The notes: generated by a model not told the origin, from the sequence alone. A stretch of 37,680 nucleotides of DNA from Natronomonas salinimetallica (GCF_013839515.1 NZ_JACDNQ010000002.1:146320-183999); one strand, 5' to 3'. Counted from the stretch's first letter, positions 7,960 through 16,534 are shown. Translations and numbers: made by a program.

Positions 7960-8077
7960 TCGGGCTCGGCACTCATCGGCGGGTTGCCACGATTTGAATA
8001 GTATTAGTCTTCAATAACATGCCCCGGATACAAACCGGTATTAATTAGTGATTTGAGTGTTGATTGCTCTTCAATAC

Positions 8078-8302
8078 ATGGCTTCGACAGTGGAACGTTA
8101 CGGATGGGCGGTCGTGATGGGAATACTGATTGTGCTCGCGATCCCGTGGTTCCTGTGGGGCGTCGACCGCGTCGTCCTCGGGCTTCCGCTCTGGCTGTGG
8201 TGGCACATCGGTTGGATGCTCCTCGCATCGGTCGTTTTCCGGCAGTTCACGCGACGCGCGTGGGGCATCTGGATCGTCGAGACCGGCGGTGAAGCCGCAT
8301 GA
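8078..8302 (+). CDS. DUF3311 small membrane protein, symporter partner
   Basis: The 74-aa protein starts MASTVERYGW and has two hydrophobic helices (VVMGILIVLAIPWFLWGVD and LPLWLWWHIGWMLLASVVF) joined by a short loop, the DUF3311 pattern. These proteins are encoded directly before sodium:solute symporter genes and are thought to be accessory subunits. Here the stop overlaps the symporter start by 4 nt. The ATG at 8078 was preferred to upstream in-frame alternatives because it gives the family length and follows an A/T-rich box (TATTAATTA) near 8039-8047. Confidence 0.88.
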   Translation: MASTVERYGWAVVMGILIVLAIPWFLWGVDRVVLGLPLWLWWHIGWMLLASVVFRQFTRRAWGIWIVETGGEAA

Positions 8303-9828
8303 GCACATCACTTCAACTCGGGATCATCGTCGGCTACCTGCTCGTCGCGCTCGGGGTCGGCCTCGCCGCCTATCGGGTGACGGACCGCGCCGCCGAGGAC
8401 TTCTACCTGGCGAGCCGGACGTTCGGAACCGTCGTGTTGCTTTTCACCGTCTTCGCGACGCTTCTGTCGGCGTTTACTTTCTTCGGTGGCCCCGATACGG
8501 CCTACGCTTTCGGCCCCGAGTGGATCCTCGTGATGGGGCTCATGGACGGGCTCATCTTCGCCGTACTGTGGTACGTCGTCGGCTACAAACAGTGGCTGTT
8601 GGGCCAGCGCCACGGCTACGTCACGCTGGGTGAGTTGCTCGGCGATCGCTTCGGTTCGCGGGCGATTCGCGCGCTCGTCGCCGTCGTCTCGCTGTTTTGG
8701 CTCTTCCCGTACGTCATGCTCCAACAGATCGGCGCGGGTGGGGCGTTGGCCGCCCTCACCGACGGAACCGTCCCCTTCGCCGCCGGGGCGACCCTGGTAA
8801 CGGGCTTTATGATCGCCTACGTCGTGCTCGCCGGGATGCGCGGGATCGCCTGGACCGATACGTTACAGGGGGCGTTCATGTTGTGTACGGTCTGGGCTGC
8901 GCTGGGATGGGTCCTCGTCGCCGTCGACGGCGGACTCGGGACGATCAACGCGGGACTCGCGGCGACAAGCCCCGAGTTCCTCGCGCTGGGGAGTGAATTC
9001 TACTCCCCTGAGACGATGCTCACGTTCGCTGTTTCGATCGCGTTCGGCGTGGCGATGTTCCCGCAGGTCAACCAGCGCTTTTTCACCGCGGCCTCCGAGA
9101 CCGTCCTGAAGCGTTCGTTCGCGCTGTGGCCGGTACTCGTGTTGGTGCTTTTCGTTCCGGCGTTCCTCCTCGGGACGTGGGGCCGCGGCCTCGGCCTCGA
9201 AGCGGACATCGGTGCGGGCGAGAGCATCCTTCCGGTCATCCTCGCGGAGTATACCCCCGCGTGGTTCGCCGCCCTCGTCGTCGCCGGCGCGATCGCGGCG
9301 ATGATGTCGTCCTCCGATTCGATGCTGCTCTCGGGGTCGTCGTACTTCACCCGCGATATCTACCGCCCGCTCGTCGACGAGGGGCTCTCGGAGAGGCGGG
9401 AGGACCGACTCGGACGCGCCGGCGTCGTGGTCTTCGCGGTCGGTGCCCTGCTGGCGAGCGTCTGGGCGGAGGCGGAGGCCTTCGGCGCGGCGACGGTCGG
9501 ATCGATCCTCGTCGAGATCGGAGACCTCGCGTTCGGCGGGTTCGCACAGCTCGCCTTGCCGGTCATCGTGGCCCTGTACTGGCGGCGGACGACCGCGACG
9601 GGGATCGCCGCCGGAATCGTCTGCCCGCAGGCGGTCTACGTCGCGTTCAATTTCCTGCCCGAGACCGCCGTCGGCTCCGTATCCCTGTTTTCGGATACCT
9701 ACTTCGGGTGGGGGATCTCGATCTACTGTATGCTTTTGGGGCTCGCCGTGACCGTCGCCGTCTCGGCCGCGACGTCCCCGAACCCGAACGCGAACGCCGA
9801 GGACCACTTCCGGTTGGAGGCGGACTGA
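8299..9828 (+). CDS. Sodium:solute symporter family (SSS) protein
   Basis: The 509-aa protein has about 13 transmembrane helices. SSS features include the N-terminal AEDFYLASRTFGTVVLLFT segment, the LFWLFPYVMLQQIGAGGALA helix and the conserved AAMMSSSDSMLLSGSSYFTRDIY motif (about residues 333-355), where the serines correspond to the Na2 site. It moves a solute inward with Na+, which fits a high-salt life. PanF/PutP-like substrates such as pantothenate, proline or a carboxylate are possible but not resolved. It is co-transcribed with the overlapping DUF3311 gene. Confidence 0.93.
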   Translation: MSTSLQLGIIVGYLLVALGVGLAAYRVTDRAAEDFYLASRTFGTVVLLFTVFATLLSAFTFFGGPDTAYAFGPEWILVMGLMDGLIFAVLWYVVGYKQWLLGQRHGYVTLGELLGDRFGSRAIRALVAVVSLFWLFPYVMLQQIGAGGALAALTDGTVPFAAGATLVTGFMIAYVVLAGMRGIAWTDTLQGAFMLCTVWAALGWVLVAVDGGLGTINAGLAATSPEFLALGSEFYSPETMLTFAVSIAFGVAMFPQVNQRFFTAASETVLKRSFALWPVLVLVLFVPAFLLGTWGRGLGLEADIGAGESILPVILAEYTPAWFAALVVAGAIAAMMSSSDSMLLSGSSYFTRDIYRPLVDEGLSERREDRLGRAGVVVFAVGALLASVWAEAEAFGAATVGSILVEIGDLAFGGFAQLALPVIVALYWRRTTATGIAAGIVCPQAVYVAFNFLPETAVGSVSLFSDTYFGWGISIYCMLLGLAVTVAVSAATSPNPNANAEDHFRLEAD

Positions 9829-9904
9829 CCGCCGGCCCCGACCGGAGTCGGCACTCGCCGGCGGGTTGTCACGCCGAGCGGTTTCGCACTGCCGGCTGTC
9901 CGTC

Positions 9905-9956
9905 GCGAACGCGTTTTCGGCCCTATGGTTGCGAACGCGTTTTCGGCCCTGGGGTC
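9905..9956. repeat. 26-nt tandem duplication in an intergenic gap
   Basis: The unit beginning GCGAACGCGTTTTCGGCCCT is present twice with a 26-nt period in the 161-nt gap between the converging symporter and DJ-1 genes. The two 20-nt cores are identical. It may simply be a recent slippage product, and no stable terminator hairpin was recognised. Confidence 0.75.
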
Positions 9957-9989
9957 GCAAGTCGCGTGTGCTGGGGACAGCCAGCAGTA

Positions 9990-10583
9990 TCAGTCGTCCG
10001 CGGTCGCGACCGCCTCGCCGTGGCTCACGTCGTCGCCCAAGAGATCCATGAAGGCCGACAGCCACTCGGGATGATCCGGCCACGCCTGGCCCGTAACGAG
10101 GTTGCCGTCGGTGACGACGCCGTCGACCCACGAACAGCCGGCAGCCTCACACTCGGCTCGAACCGCCGGATAGGCGGTCAGCTCGTACCCGTCGAGGACG
10201 CCCGCGGCCGCGAGGATCTGTGGGCCGTGACACACCGCCGCGACCGGCTTGTCGGTCTCGAAGAAGTGTCGGACCGCCTCGAGGACCGACTCGTGCGTCC
10301 GGAGGTACTCCGGGGCGCGCCCGCCGGGCACACAGAGGGCGTCGTAGTCGCTCGGCTCTATTTCGGCCATCGTCGCGTTCAACTCGAAGTCGTGACCCCG
10401 CGACTCCATGTAGGTCTGATCGCCCCGGAAGTCGTGGATCGCGGTTTTGACCGTCTCGCCGGCCTCCTTGTCGGGACAGACGGCGTGGACGTCGTGGCCG
10501 ACCATCTCGAGGGCTTGAAACGGGACCATGATCTCGTAGTCCTCGCCGAAGTCGCCGACGATCATCAGGATCTTTTTGTTCAT
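9990..10583 (-). CDS. DJ-1/PfpI family protein (protease/deglycase-like)
   Basis: The 197-aa protein starts [17 protein letters not shown]. The nucleophile is in the conserved elbow AVCHGPQ (Cys118, His119), with Glu14 or Glu17 in the first loop as the usual partner. The family length and the GGRAPEYLR segment before the elbow match PfpI/YhbO-type proteins, which are reported as peptidases, chaperones or glyoxalase/deglycase enzymes acting in stress. I cannot choose between these. The start was set at ATG 10583, because the longer open frame upstream lacks family similarity. Confidence 0.93.
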   Translation of the reverse strand: MNKKILMIVGDFGEDYEIMVPFQALEMVGHDVHAVCPDKEAGETVKTAIHDFRGDQTYMESRGHDFELNATMAEIEPSDYDALCVPGGRAPEYLRTHESVLEAVRHFFETDKPVAAVCHGPQILAAAGVLDGYELTAYPAVRAECEAAGCSWVDGVVTDGNLVTGQAWPDHPEWLSAFMDLLGDDVSHGEAVATADD

Positions 10584-10639
10584 AGGTAACACCCACCAGG
10601 AGTAGGCCGGCGGAGATAATAAAGCCCCTAGCCGGATCG

Positions 10640-10965
10640 TACCGGGTGAATGCGACGGAACACGGAATCGAATCGCCGCTCCGGCTGCTTCAGTTGCATA
10701 GAAATCGTTGAAATCTGTATGGAAGTGCGTCGAACGCTGCCGGTCAAACTCGTCGTGGCCGACAGCGACAGAAACGCACTTCTCGAAACCATCGACCAGT
10801 ACAAACACTGTGCCAACGCGGCAAGCGACCACTGCTGGAACGAAACCGACTACAAGACCACAGCCAAATACGCCGTCAAAGACGACCTGTATCACGACGT
10901 AAACTACCCCACCCTACTCCCTCGGCGCATACGCGCCTCGGTTCGTTGAGGGTGGGGTAGTTTAC
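10640..10965 (+). mobile_element. IS1341-type (tnpB) element remnant
   Basis: A truncated tnpB 5' end joins directly to an IS-end hairpin with perfect 17-bp arms (GTAAACTACCCCACCCT at 10899-10915, its complement at 10949-10965) and an inner GGCGC/GCGCC stem. The same end sequence (ACTACCCCACCCTACTC) forms the tnpB-3' end of the IS at 29150-30656. The central and C-terminal two-thirds of tnpB are missing, so this is an internal-deletion derivative. The left boundary is a guess. Confidence 0.7.
10719..10904 (+). pseudogene. tnpB: TnpB N-terminal fragment (62 codons)
   Basis: ATG 10719 opens [20 protein letters not shown] then [14 protein letters not shown] and [18 protein letters not shown], the typical first ~60 residues of haloarchaeal IS1341-type TnpB (RNA-guided nuclease). 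After residue 62 the frame enters the IS-end hairpin and stops at 10949. No RuvC motif or zinc ribbon remains. It belongs to a different tnpB subgroup from the copy at 29-30 kb, because the N-termini do not match. Confidence 0.8.
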
Positions 10966-11006
10966 GGTTCCCGAGACAATGGCCCACATACCGATCGAAC
11001 TCGCTT

Positions 11007-11017
11007 GAATATATAAC
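11007..11017 (+). promoter_or_regulatory. TATA-like box for the CARF-like regulator gene
   Basis: GAATATATAAC is centred about 27 nt upstream of ATG 11039, the classic spacing for a leaderless haloarchaeal transcript. No ribosome binding site is visible in between. Confidence 0.6.
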
Positions 11018-11038
11018 CGCCCCGACGAAAGATACCGT

Positions 11039-11941
11039 ATGCAGACTCACATCGTCCCGGTCGGCTTCGACTACGACCGGCTGATCGCGCCGTTGGTCAG
11101 AGACCAACTCGACGTGGATCGGGTGGTCCTCCTCGAGGGGGCAGTCGGCAGCGAGGCCAACGTCGAGTACTCCAGAAACCTCGCGAGCAAGCTCCAAAAG
11201 GACTTCACGAACCTGCTCGGGGCCGAAACCGAGGAGTACGTCGTCGAGGACGTCTACGACTACGACGCCGCCTTCGAGCAGGCCTACGACCTCATCAACG
11301 GTGAGTTGGACACCGGCAGCGAGGTCTGGGTCAACGTCTCGGCGATGCCGCGAACGGTCTCGTTCGCCTTCGCCACCGCCGCCCACTCCATCATGGTCGA
11401 ACGCGAGGGCGACCGCGACCGGATCCACACCTACTACACCGTTCCCGAGAAGTACCTCGAAACCGAGCTAGCCGAGGAGCTCCGAATCCAGTGTGCACTC
11501 CTCGAAGAGATCCTCGAGGGCGAAATCGACGACGAGCGGATCGCCGAGCGTCTCGACGTCGGCCGCGACCTCCTCGAGGAGTTCGACGAGCGCGGGACCA
11601 CGATCGGCGCCAAGAAGTTCGGCGACAGTCACGTCATCGAGCTTCCGGTCGCCTCCTTTTCGAACGTCAAGCCGTTCGAGGAGCTGATCCTCTTTACGCT
11701 CGGTGAGCACGAGGAGTTCGAGTCGGTCTCCGAGCTTGCGGGAACGCTCGCACGCGAACTCGGCGAGGAGTACACCGACTCCTTCCGCTCGAAAGTGATC
11801 TACAACGTCGATCGACTCGGCCCGGGGGGGAAGGGGTACATAGAACAGGAGGAACACGGCAAGTCCTATCGGACCCGGCTCTCGCGGATCGGCGAACTGT
11901 GGGTCAGATCCCACGCCGACGGCTCCGGGAGCAATATATAG
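11039..11941 (+). CDS. HFX_2341-type regulator (CARF-like domain plus winged helix)
   Basis: The 300-aa protein has an N-terminal Rossmann/CARF-like half (about residues 1-135: THIVPVGFDYDRLIAPLV and later VWVNVSAMPRTVSFAFATAA, where GSEVWVNVSA resembles the ligand-binding strand-loop). The C-terminal half contains helix-turn-helix material (IDDERIAERLDVGRDLLEEFDERG and SVSELAGTLARELGEE). The family is widespread in haloarchaea (DUF6293/HFX_2341 type) and is annotated as a transcriptional regulator. CARF-type halves usually sense nucleotides, but no CRISPR locus lies in this window. The start is set by the TATA box. It is followed at 53 nt by a metallo-hydrolase gene on the same strand. Confidence 0.85.
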   Translation: MQTHIVPVGFDYDRLIAPLVRDQLDVDRVVLLEGAVGSEANVEYSRNLASKLQKDFTNLLGAETEEYVVEDVYDYDAAFEQAYDLINGELDTGSEVWVNVSAMPRTVSFAFATAAHSIMVEREGDRDRIHTYYTVPEKYLETELAEELRIQCALLEEILEGEIDDERIAERLDVGRDLLEEFDERGTTIGAKKFGDSHVIELPVASFSNVKPFEELILFTLGEHEEFESVSELAGTLARELGEEYTDSFRSKVIYNVDRLGPGGKGYIEQEEHGKSYRTRLSRIGELWVRSHADGSGSNI

Positions 11942-11994
11942 TCCGCTCGACCGCAGTGGAAACACCAAAGCGGCCGCCACGGGTAGAGCCATCC

Positions 11995-12582
11995 ATGACA
12001 ACCGTTCGAAACATCGCGCGCGGCGTACAGTCCTTTACGAGCAACGCTTTCCTCGTCGACGGCGAGCGAACCGTCCTCGTCGACGCGGGCAACGGGTTCG
12101 ACGCCGTCGAGCGGATCGAGGGAGCGGTCGGGACGCTCGATGCAGTCGTGCTTACCCACACGCATCCGGACCACGTCGGGAACCTCGATTCGGTCGTCGA
12201 GGCGTTCGACGTCGACGTCTGGGGATTCAGCCCCGACAGCGGATTCGTCGATCACGCGGTTTCGGACGGCGACGGCGTCCAGATCGGCGACGGACGCTAT
12301 GAGACCCTCCACACGCCGGGACACAAAGACGATCACGTCTGTCTGTATTCGGCCGCCGAGGGCTCGCTGTTCGCCGGCGATCTGGTGTTCGCCAACGGTG
12401 GGTACGGTCGAACCGACCTCGAGGAGGGCGATCACGCCGCGCTCGTCGGGAGCATCGAGTACCTGCTCTCGACGGTCGACGACACGCTGTCGACGATGTA
12501 CGTCGGCCACGGCCCGACCGTCGATGCCGACCCGAAACAGCATATCGAACTCGCCCTGCAGGCCGCCCGGATGAGCGCCTGA
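11995..12582 (+). CDS. Metallo-beta-lactamase-fold hydrolase
   Basis: The 195-aa protein carries the metal-binding motif THTHPDHVG (His55, His57, Asp59, His60), a further His110 in TLHTPGHKDDH, Asp129 in FAGDLVF and a last His in YVGHGPTVD. This is a complete two-metal glyoxalase II-like MBL site. The protein is compact, without extra domains. Hydrolysis of a thioester or phosphoester is likely, but the substrate is not known. A role with the upstream CARF-like regulator is only suggested by adjacency. Confidence 0.93.
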   Translation: MTTVRNIARGVQSFTSNAFLVDGERTVLVDAGNGFDAVERIEGAVGTLDAVVLTHTHPDHVGNLDSVVEAFDVDVWGFSPDSGFVDHAVSDGDGVQIGDGRYETLHTPGHKDDHVCLYSAAEGSLFAGDLVFANGGYGRTDLEEGDHAALVGSIEYLLSTVDDTLSTMYVGHGPTVDADPKQHIELALQAARMSA

Positions 12583-12584
12583 CC

Positions 12585-12632
12585 GTCCGCATCCACCACC
12601 GTCCGCATCCCCCGCCATTCGCATCCACCACC
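12585..12632. repeat. Three 16-nt tandem repeats between genes
   Basis: Units GTCCGCATCCACCACC, GTCCGCATCCCCCGCC and ATTCGCATCCACCACC are back to back immediately after the metallo-hydrolase stop codon. It is simple-sequence expansion in a short gap, with no clear hairpin. Confidence 0.75.
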
Positions 12633-12692
12633 GCAACCGACGGCGATTTCCGCCTCCCGTCGGCTTTTGCCCCCGCCGACCGTGACGTGGGC

Positions 12693-14117
12693 ATGGACAC
12701 TGCCGTGGTCTGGTTTCGGGACGACCTGCGTGTTCAGGACAACCCGACGCTCGCCGATGCCGTCGGCGACGCGGATCGGGTCGCCCCGCTCTACGTTTTC
12801 GATCCCGACCGGTACGGCGAAAGCGAGTACGGCCCGAAACGGACCGGACCCCACCGGGCCCGGTTCCGCCGGGAGTCGGTCATAGACCTCCGGGAGTCGC
12901 TCCGAGCGCGCGGCGGGGAGCTTTCGGTCCGTCACGGCGACCCCGAACGCGTCGTCCCGGCCGTCGCCGCGGCGGTCGACGCCGACGCGGTGTACGCCCA
13001 AACGAAGCCCGCGACCGAGGAGTTGCGGACCGAGAACGCGGTTCGAGCGTCGCTGGCCGACCGGGGCGTCGGGTTCGAACGGCGCTGGACGCATACCCTC
13101 TATCACCGAAGCGACCTCCCGACGCCGTGCGACGACCTCCCCGACACGTTCACGCCCTGGCGCAAGGAGGCCGAGGCCGAGGCAAGCGTTCGGGATCCGG
13201 TTCCGGCACCCGAGACCGTCTCCGGGGCCGCGAACGCCGATTCCGGACCGGTCCCGACGCTCTCGGAACTCGGCCTCGATCCCCCGACCGACGACGACCG
13301 GGCCGTCCTGCGTTTCGAGGGCGGCGAGACCGCGGGCAAAGCCCGGATCGAAGACTACGTCTGGGCGGGCGACCACCTCCGGAACTACAAGGAAACCCGA
13401 AACGGGCTGCTCGGGGACGAGTACTCCTCGAAGCTCTCGGCGTGGCTCGCCGCAGGGTGTCTCTCGCCGCGGTGGATCCACCGCCAGGTCGGGCGTTACG
13501 AGGACGAGCGCGTCGAGAACGAGGACACGTACTGGCTCGTCTTCGAACTCGCCTGGCGGGACTTCTTTCAGTTCCAGTTCCTCAAACACGGTGGGGCGTT
13601 CTTTACCCCCGGTGGGATCCGGGACGTCGACCCCGACTGGGACCACGACCGGACCGCATTCCGTCGGTGGGCCGACGCCGGGACCGGGATCCCCTTCATC
13701 GATGCGAACATGCGCGAACTGAACCGGACCGGCTACATGTCGAACCGGGGCCGACAGAACGTCGCCTCCTTTCTCGTCGACGCGTTGGACGTCGATTGGC
13801 GGTGGGGTGCCGCCTATTTCCAGGGGGCGCTCGTCGACTACGACGTCGCCTCGAACTGGGGCAACTGGGCCTACCAGGCCGGCGTCGGGAACGATTCGCG
13901 GGACCGCCACTTCGACGTCCTCTCGCAGGCCGAATACTACGATGACGACGGGGAGTACGTCCGGACGTGGCTGCCCGAACTCGACGGGATCCCGGGGGCG
14001 GCGATCCACCGCCCGTGGGCGCTCCCGTCGTCGAAACTGGCCGAGTACGGCATCGATCTCGGTGTCGACTACCCCGCGCCGATGATCGACCTCGAGGCCC
14101 GATATCGAGAGCGTTGA
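12693..14117 (+). CDS. Cryptochrome DASH / photolyase-family flavoprotein
   Basis: The 474-aa protein has the N-terminal photolyase alpha/beta domain (VVWFRDDLRVQDNPTLADA) and the C-terminal FAD domain. The DASH subfamily pattern is clear: NYKETRNGLLGDEYSSKLSAWLAAGCLSPR (about residues 230-260), then LAWRDFFQFQF, GIPFIDANMRELNRTGYMSNRGRQNVASFL and WRWGAAYFQGALVDYDVASNWGNW. DASH proteins bind FAD and usually an antenna and repair pyrimidine dimers in single-stranded or loop DNA, or act in light sensing. ATG 12693 is the start. A GTG two codons earlier is possible. Confidence 0.95.
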   Translation: MDTAVVWFRDDLRVQDNPTLADAVGDADRVAPLYVFDPDRYGESEYGPKRTGPHRARFRRESVIDLRESLRARGGELSVRHGDPERVVPAVAAAVDADAVYAQTKPATEELRTENAVRASLADRGVGFERRWTHTLYHRSDLPTPCDDLPDTFTPWRKEAEAEASVRDPVPAPETVSGAANADSGPVPTLSELGLDPPTDDDRAVLRFEGGETAGKARIEDYVWAGDHLRNYKETRNGLLGDEYSSKLSAWLAAGCLSPRWIHRQVGRYEDERVENEDTYWLVFELAWRDFFQFQFLKHGGAFFTPGGIRDVDPDWDHDRTAFRRWADAGTGIPFIDANMRELNRTGYMSNRGRQNVASFLVDALDVDWRWGAAYFQGALVDYDVASNWGNWAYQAGVGNDSRDRHFDVLSQAEYYDDDGEYVRTWLPELDGIPGAAIHRPWALPSSKLAEYGIDLGVDYPAPMIDLEARYRER

Positions 14118-14310
14118 TACTGGTGGATGAAATCAAATGAAACCGACTCACGAGTGATCCGCCGTTCGCTCCGTCGAACGGCGTGATCCTCGTGCGTCGT
14201 GTGTACATTCTTTTGTCCGTCAGTATGAACCGGATCGAAGGCGACGTGCTCGCCGACCGCCGGGAGCGTCGAGTAAGTACATATTTGTCGAGGGGCCCCC
14301 GAGACGGCGT

Positions 14311-14751
14311 ATGAAACTGTTCGAGCGGCTTCTCGGCCGCGAAACGCGGGTCGGGATCTTCGTCGACGGTCCGAACGTCTTCCGCCCCGAGTTCGACGTC
14401 GACCTCGACGAGCTTCGGGCGCTGGCGCGCGGGGAGGGGACCGTCGCGCTCTCCCGCGTCTACGTCGACGCGAACGCCGGCAGCGCGCTGATCCAGGCGG
14501 CCGAGGCCCGCGGGTTCGGGGTCGTGACGACAAGCGGTGACGTGGACGTGAAACTCGCTGTCGAGGCCGTCGAAGCGACGGTCGACGGGCAGATCGACAC
14601 CGTGATCGTCGTCTCCCGGGACACCGATTTCAAGCCCGTCCTCGAGACGGCCGCCAAGCGCGGCCTCCGGACCGTCGCCGTCGCCCCCGGGACACACGGT
14701 CGGTCGGACGCGCTCCGAAACGCCGCCCACCACGAGATCACCCTGGAGTGA
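14311..14751 (+). CDS. NYN-domain (PIN-like) ribonuclease-type protein
   Basis: The 146-aa protein shows the LabA/NYN pattern. RVGIFVDGPNVF has Asp19 and Asn22, GDVDVKLAVEAV carries two aspartates and VIVVSRDTDFKPVLETAAKRG carries the last two, together forming the acidic Mg2+ site of PIN-like nucleases. The family (TIGR00288) is common in archaea and likely acts on RNA, but the target is not known. A TATA-like ACATATTTG is about 28 nt upstream. The next gene (antiporter) starts 1 nt after its stop, so the two are probably co-transcribed. Confidence 0.9.
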   Translation: MKLFERLLGRETRVGIFVDGPNVFRPEFDVDLDELRALARGEGTVALSRVYVDANAGSALIQAAEARGFGVVTTSGDVDVKLAVEAVEATVDGQIDTVIVVSRDTDFKPVLETAAKRGLRTVAVAPGTHGRSDALRNAAHHEITLE

Positions 14752-14752
14752 G

Positions 14753-15763
14753 ATGGCCGGGATCGCATCGCTCGTGGGTATCGGCCTCGTCGGGACGGCC
14801 GTCGTCTGGGCCGGCTCCTCGGCGCTCGAGCGGTCCTCCGGGCGGTTGGGCCGACACTACGGACTGCCGAGGCTGATTCAGGGGGCGATCCTCGCGGCGG
14901 TCGGCTCCTCGGCCCCCGAGATCGCAAGTACGGTCATCGCCACCATCCGGTACGGCGAGTTCGAACTCGGCGTCGGCGTCATCGTCGGCTCCGCCGTGTT
15001 CAACATCCTCGTCATCCCGGCGCTATCGGCGCTTCTCTCGGACGGGACGCTCGATACCGGGCGGGACGTCGTATATAAAGAAGCGCAGTTCTACATGCTC
15101 TCGGTCGCCGCGTTGTTCCTCGTGTTCGCGCTCGCGGTCATCTACTACCCCGTCGAGGGACCGGGGCTCCAGGGGAACGTCACCCGCCCCCTCGCGCTGT
15201 CGCTTTTGATCCTCTATGCGCTGTACGTCTTCATCCAGTATCTGGACGTGAGCGACGCCGGCATCGAACCGGTCTCGCTGTCGCGGCGGCCGTTACTCAT
15301 CGAGTGGGGGCTGCTCATCGGCGGAATCGCACTCATTATCGCCGGTGTCGAGGGGCTTCTCTTCGCCGCTATCGGGCTGGGCGACGTCTTCGGGACGCCC
15401 TCGTTCCTGTGGGGAATGACCGTCGTCGCGGCGGCGACGAGTCTCCCGGACGCGTTGATAAGCGTCGCCGCCGCGCGCATCGACGAACCGGCCGTCTCGC
15501 TCGGCAACGTCCTCGGGAGCAACGTCTTCGATCTGCTCGTTGCGGTGCCTGCCGGCATCGTCCTCGCCGGGGCGACACCGGTGTCGTTTGCCGACGCGGT
15601 TCCCATGATGGCGTTTCTGGTCGTCGCGACCGTGATCCTCTTTGCGTTCGCCCGGACGGACATGGAAATAACCGACCGGGAGGCGTCATCGATGCTCATC
15701 CTCTATTTCGTCTTCGTGGGATGGCTGCTGCTCGAAAGCGTCGGCGTCGTGAGCGTGTTGTGA
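14753..15763 (+). CDS. Calcium/sodium antiporter (CaCA superfamily)
   Basis: The 336-aa protein has about ten membrane helices with the two signature alpha repeats. Alpha-1 is AVGSSAPEIASTVIA followed by GVGVIVGSAVFNILVIP, and alpha-2 is VVAAATSLPDALISVAAA followed by SLGNVLGSNVFDLLV. The inverted repeats with SAPE and SLPD acidic residues form the ion sites of YrbG/NCX-type exchangers. It exports Ca2+ (or exchanges K+/Na+) across the cytoplasmic membrane. The TGA stop at 15761-15763 is part of the GTGAA sequence that marks the terminus of the adjoining solo IS element, so the present C-terminus could have been set by that insertion. Confidence 0.93.
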   Translation: MAGIASLVGIGLVGTAVVWAGSSALERSSGRLGRHYGLPRLIQGAILAAVGSSAPEIASTVIATIRYGEFELGVGVIVGSAVFNILVIPALSALLSDGTLDTGRDVVYKEAQFYMLSVAALFLVFALAVIYYPVEGPGLQGNVTRPLALSLLILYALYVFIQYLDVSDAGIEPVSLSRRPLLIEWGLLIGGIALIIAGVEGLLFAAIGLGDVFGTPSFLWGMTVVAAATSLPDALISVAAARIDEPAVSLGNVLGSNVFDLLVAVPAGIVLAGATPVSFADAVPMMAFLVVATVILFAFARTDMEITDREASSMLILYFVFVGWLLLESVGVVSVL

Positions 15764-15890
15764 ATCGCCTCGAGGGCAAGTGGTTCGAGACGCGGAGCGT
15801 CTCGTCATCACGGAAATCTCCGATTTCCGTACGACCTCGGGGTATTCGCCTTGTCCGCTGATAACGAGCAAGGAGAATACCCGCGCTTTT
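15760..15890 (-). mobile_element. Solo IS200/IS605-type end element, inverse of the 1.6-kb copy
   Basis: Contains CGAGACGC-GGA-GCGTCTCG (15786-15804), a 6-nt spacer and CGGAAATC-TCC-GATTTCCG (15811-15829), both perfect 8-bp stems with 3-nt loops. A longer hairpin follows (GGTATTC...GAATACC, about 15840-15881). Read on the - strand it ends TTCAC, as the 1.6-kb and 37-kb copies do. No transposase gene is present. It separates the antiporter gene from the methyltransferase gene. Confidence 0.65.
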
Positions 15891-15916
15891 ACTTCTGGAG
15901 TGCGCTTCGGGTATGT

Positions 15917-16534
15917 ATGGAGCCGGACGACGTCCGCCGGGACTGGGCCGAACGGGCCGGGAAGTACTCGCCGGCGTACTACGCCCGTATCGGCCCGAAC
16001 GAGGTGAGCGAGACGCTCGCGGCTGTCCTCTCTCACTACGTGGGCGGGGACGCCACGGTCCTCGAAGTGGGATGTGGTTCGGGCCGGCATCTCGCACATC
16101 TCCTCGAACACGGATACGAAAACCTCACTGGCATCGACATCAACGGGACTGCCTTCGAGGTGATGGACGATCACTACCCTCGTCTCGCCGAGACGGGCAC
16201 GTTCCACGTCGGCGCTCTCGAGGACGTCATCCCGGACGTCCCGGACGGCGAGTTCGACGTCGTCTACTCGGTCGAGACACTCCAGCACGTTCACCCGGAC
16301 GATACGTGGGTGTTCGAATCGCTGGCCCGCGTCACCGACGACCTGCTCATCACGGCCGAGAACGAGGGGAACAGCCCCGACCGTGGCCGGGGGGACGCGG
16401 CGGTGAGCTACGTCGACGACGAGTTCCCGCTCTATCACCGCGACTGGAAGGCCGTCTTCACCGGTCTCGGCCTCGCAGAGCTGATACGCGAGCCGACGGC
16501 CAGGGACACGATACGGGTGTTCCGACAGATATAG
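15917..16534 (+). CDS. SAM-dependent methyltransferase
   Basis: The 205-aa class I methyltransferase has motif I VLEVGCGSGRHLAHLL (about residues 49-64), an acidic residue after strand 2 (NLTGIDINGTAFEVM) and motif IV FDVVYSVETLQHVH. A C-terminal PLYHRDWKAVFTGLG segment is typical of small-molecule methyltransferases of the methyltransf_11/25 type. The substrate is unknown. ATG 15917 is preferred, because upstream in-frame codons lie inside the solo IS element. The promoter may lie within that element's edge. Confidence 0.9.
   Translation: MEPDDVRRDWAERAGKYSPAYYARIGPNEVSETLAAVLSHYVGGDATVLEVGCGSGRHLAHLLEHGYENLTGIDINGTAFEVMDDHYPRLAETGTFHVGALEDVIPDVPDGEFDVVYSVETLQHVHPDDTWVFESLARVTDDLLITAENEGNSPDRGRGDAAVSYVDDEFPLYHRDWKAVFTGLGLAELIREPTARDTIRVFRQI

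Noticed and set aside
12585-12632. 16-nt repeats as an operator array for the cryptochrome gene
   Set aside because: They are low-complexity, directly after a stop codon, lack dyad symmetry and look like slippage.
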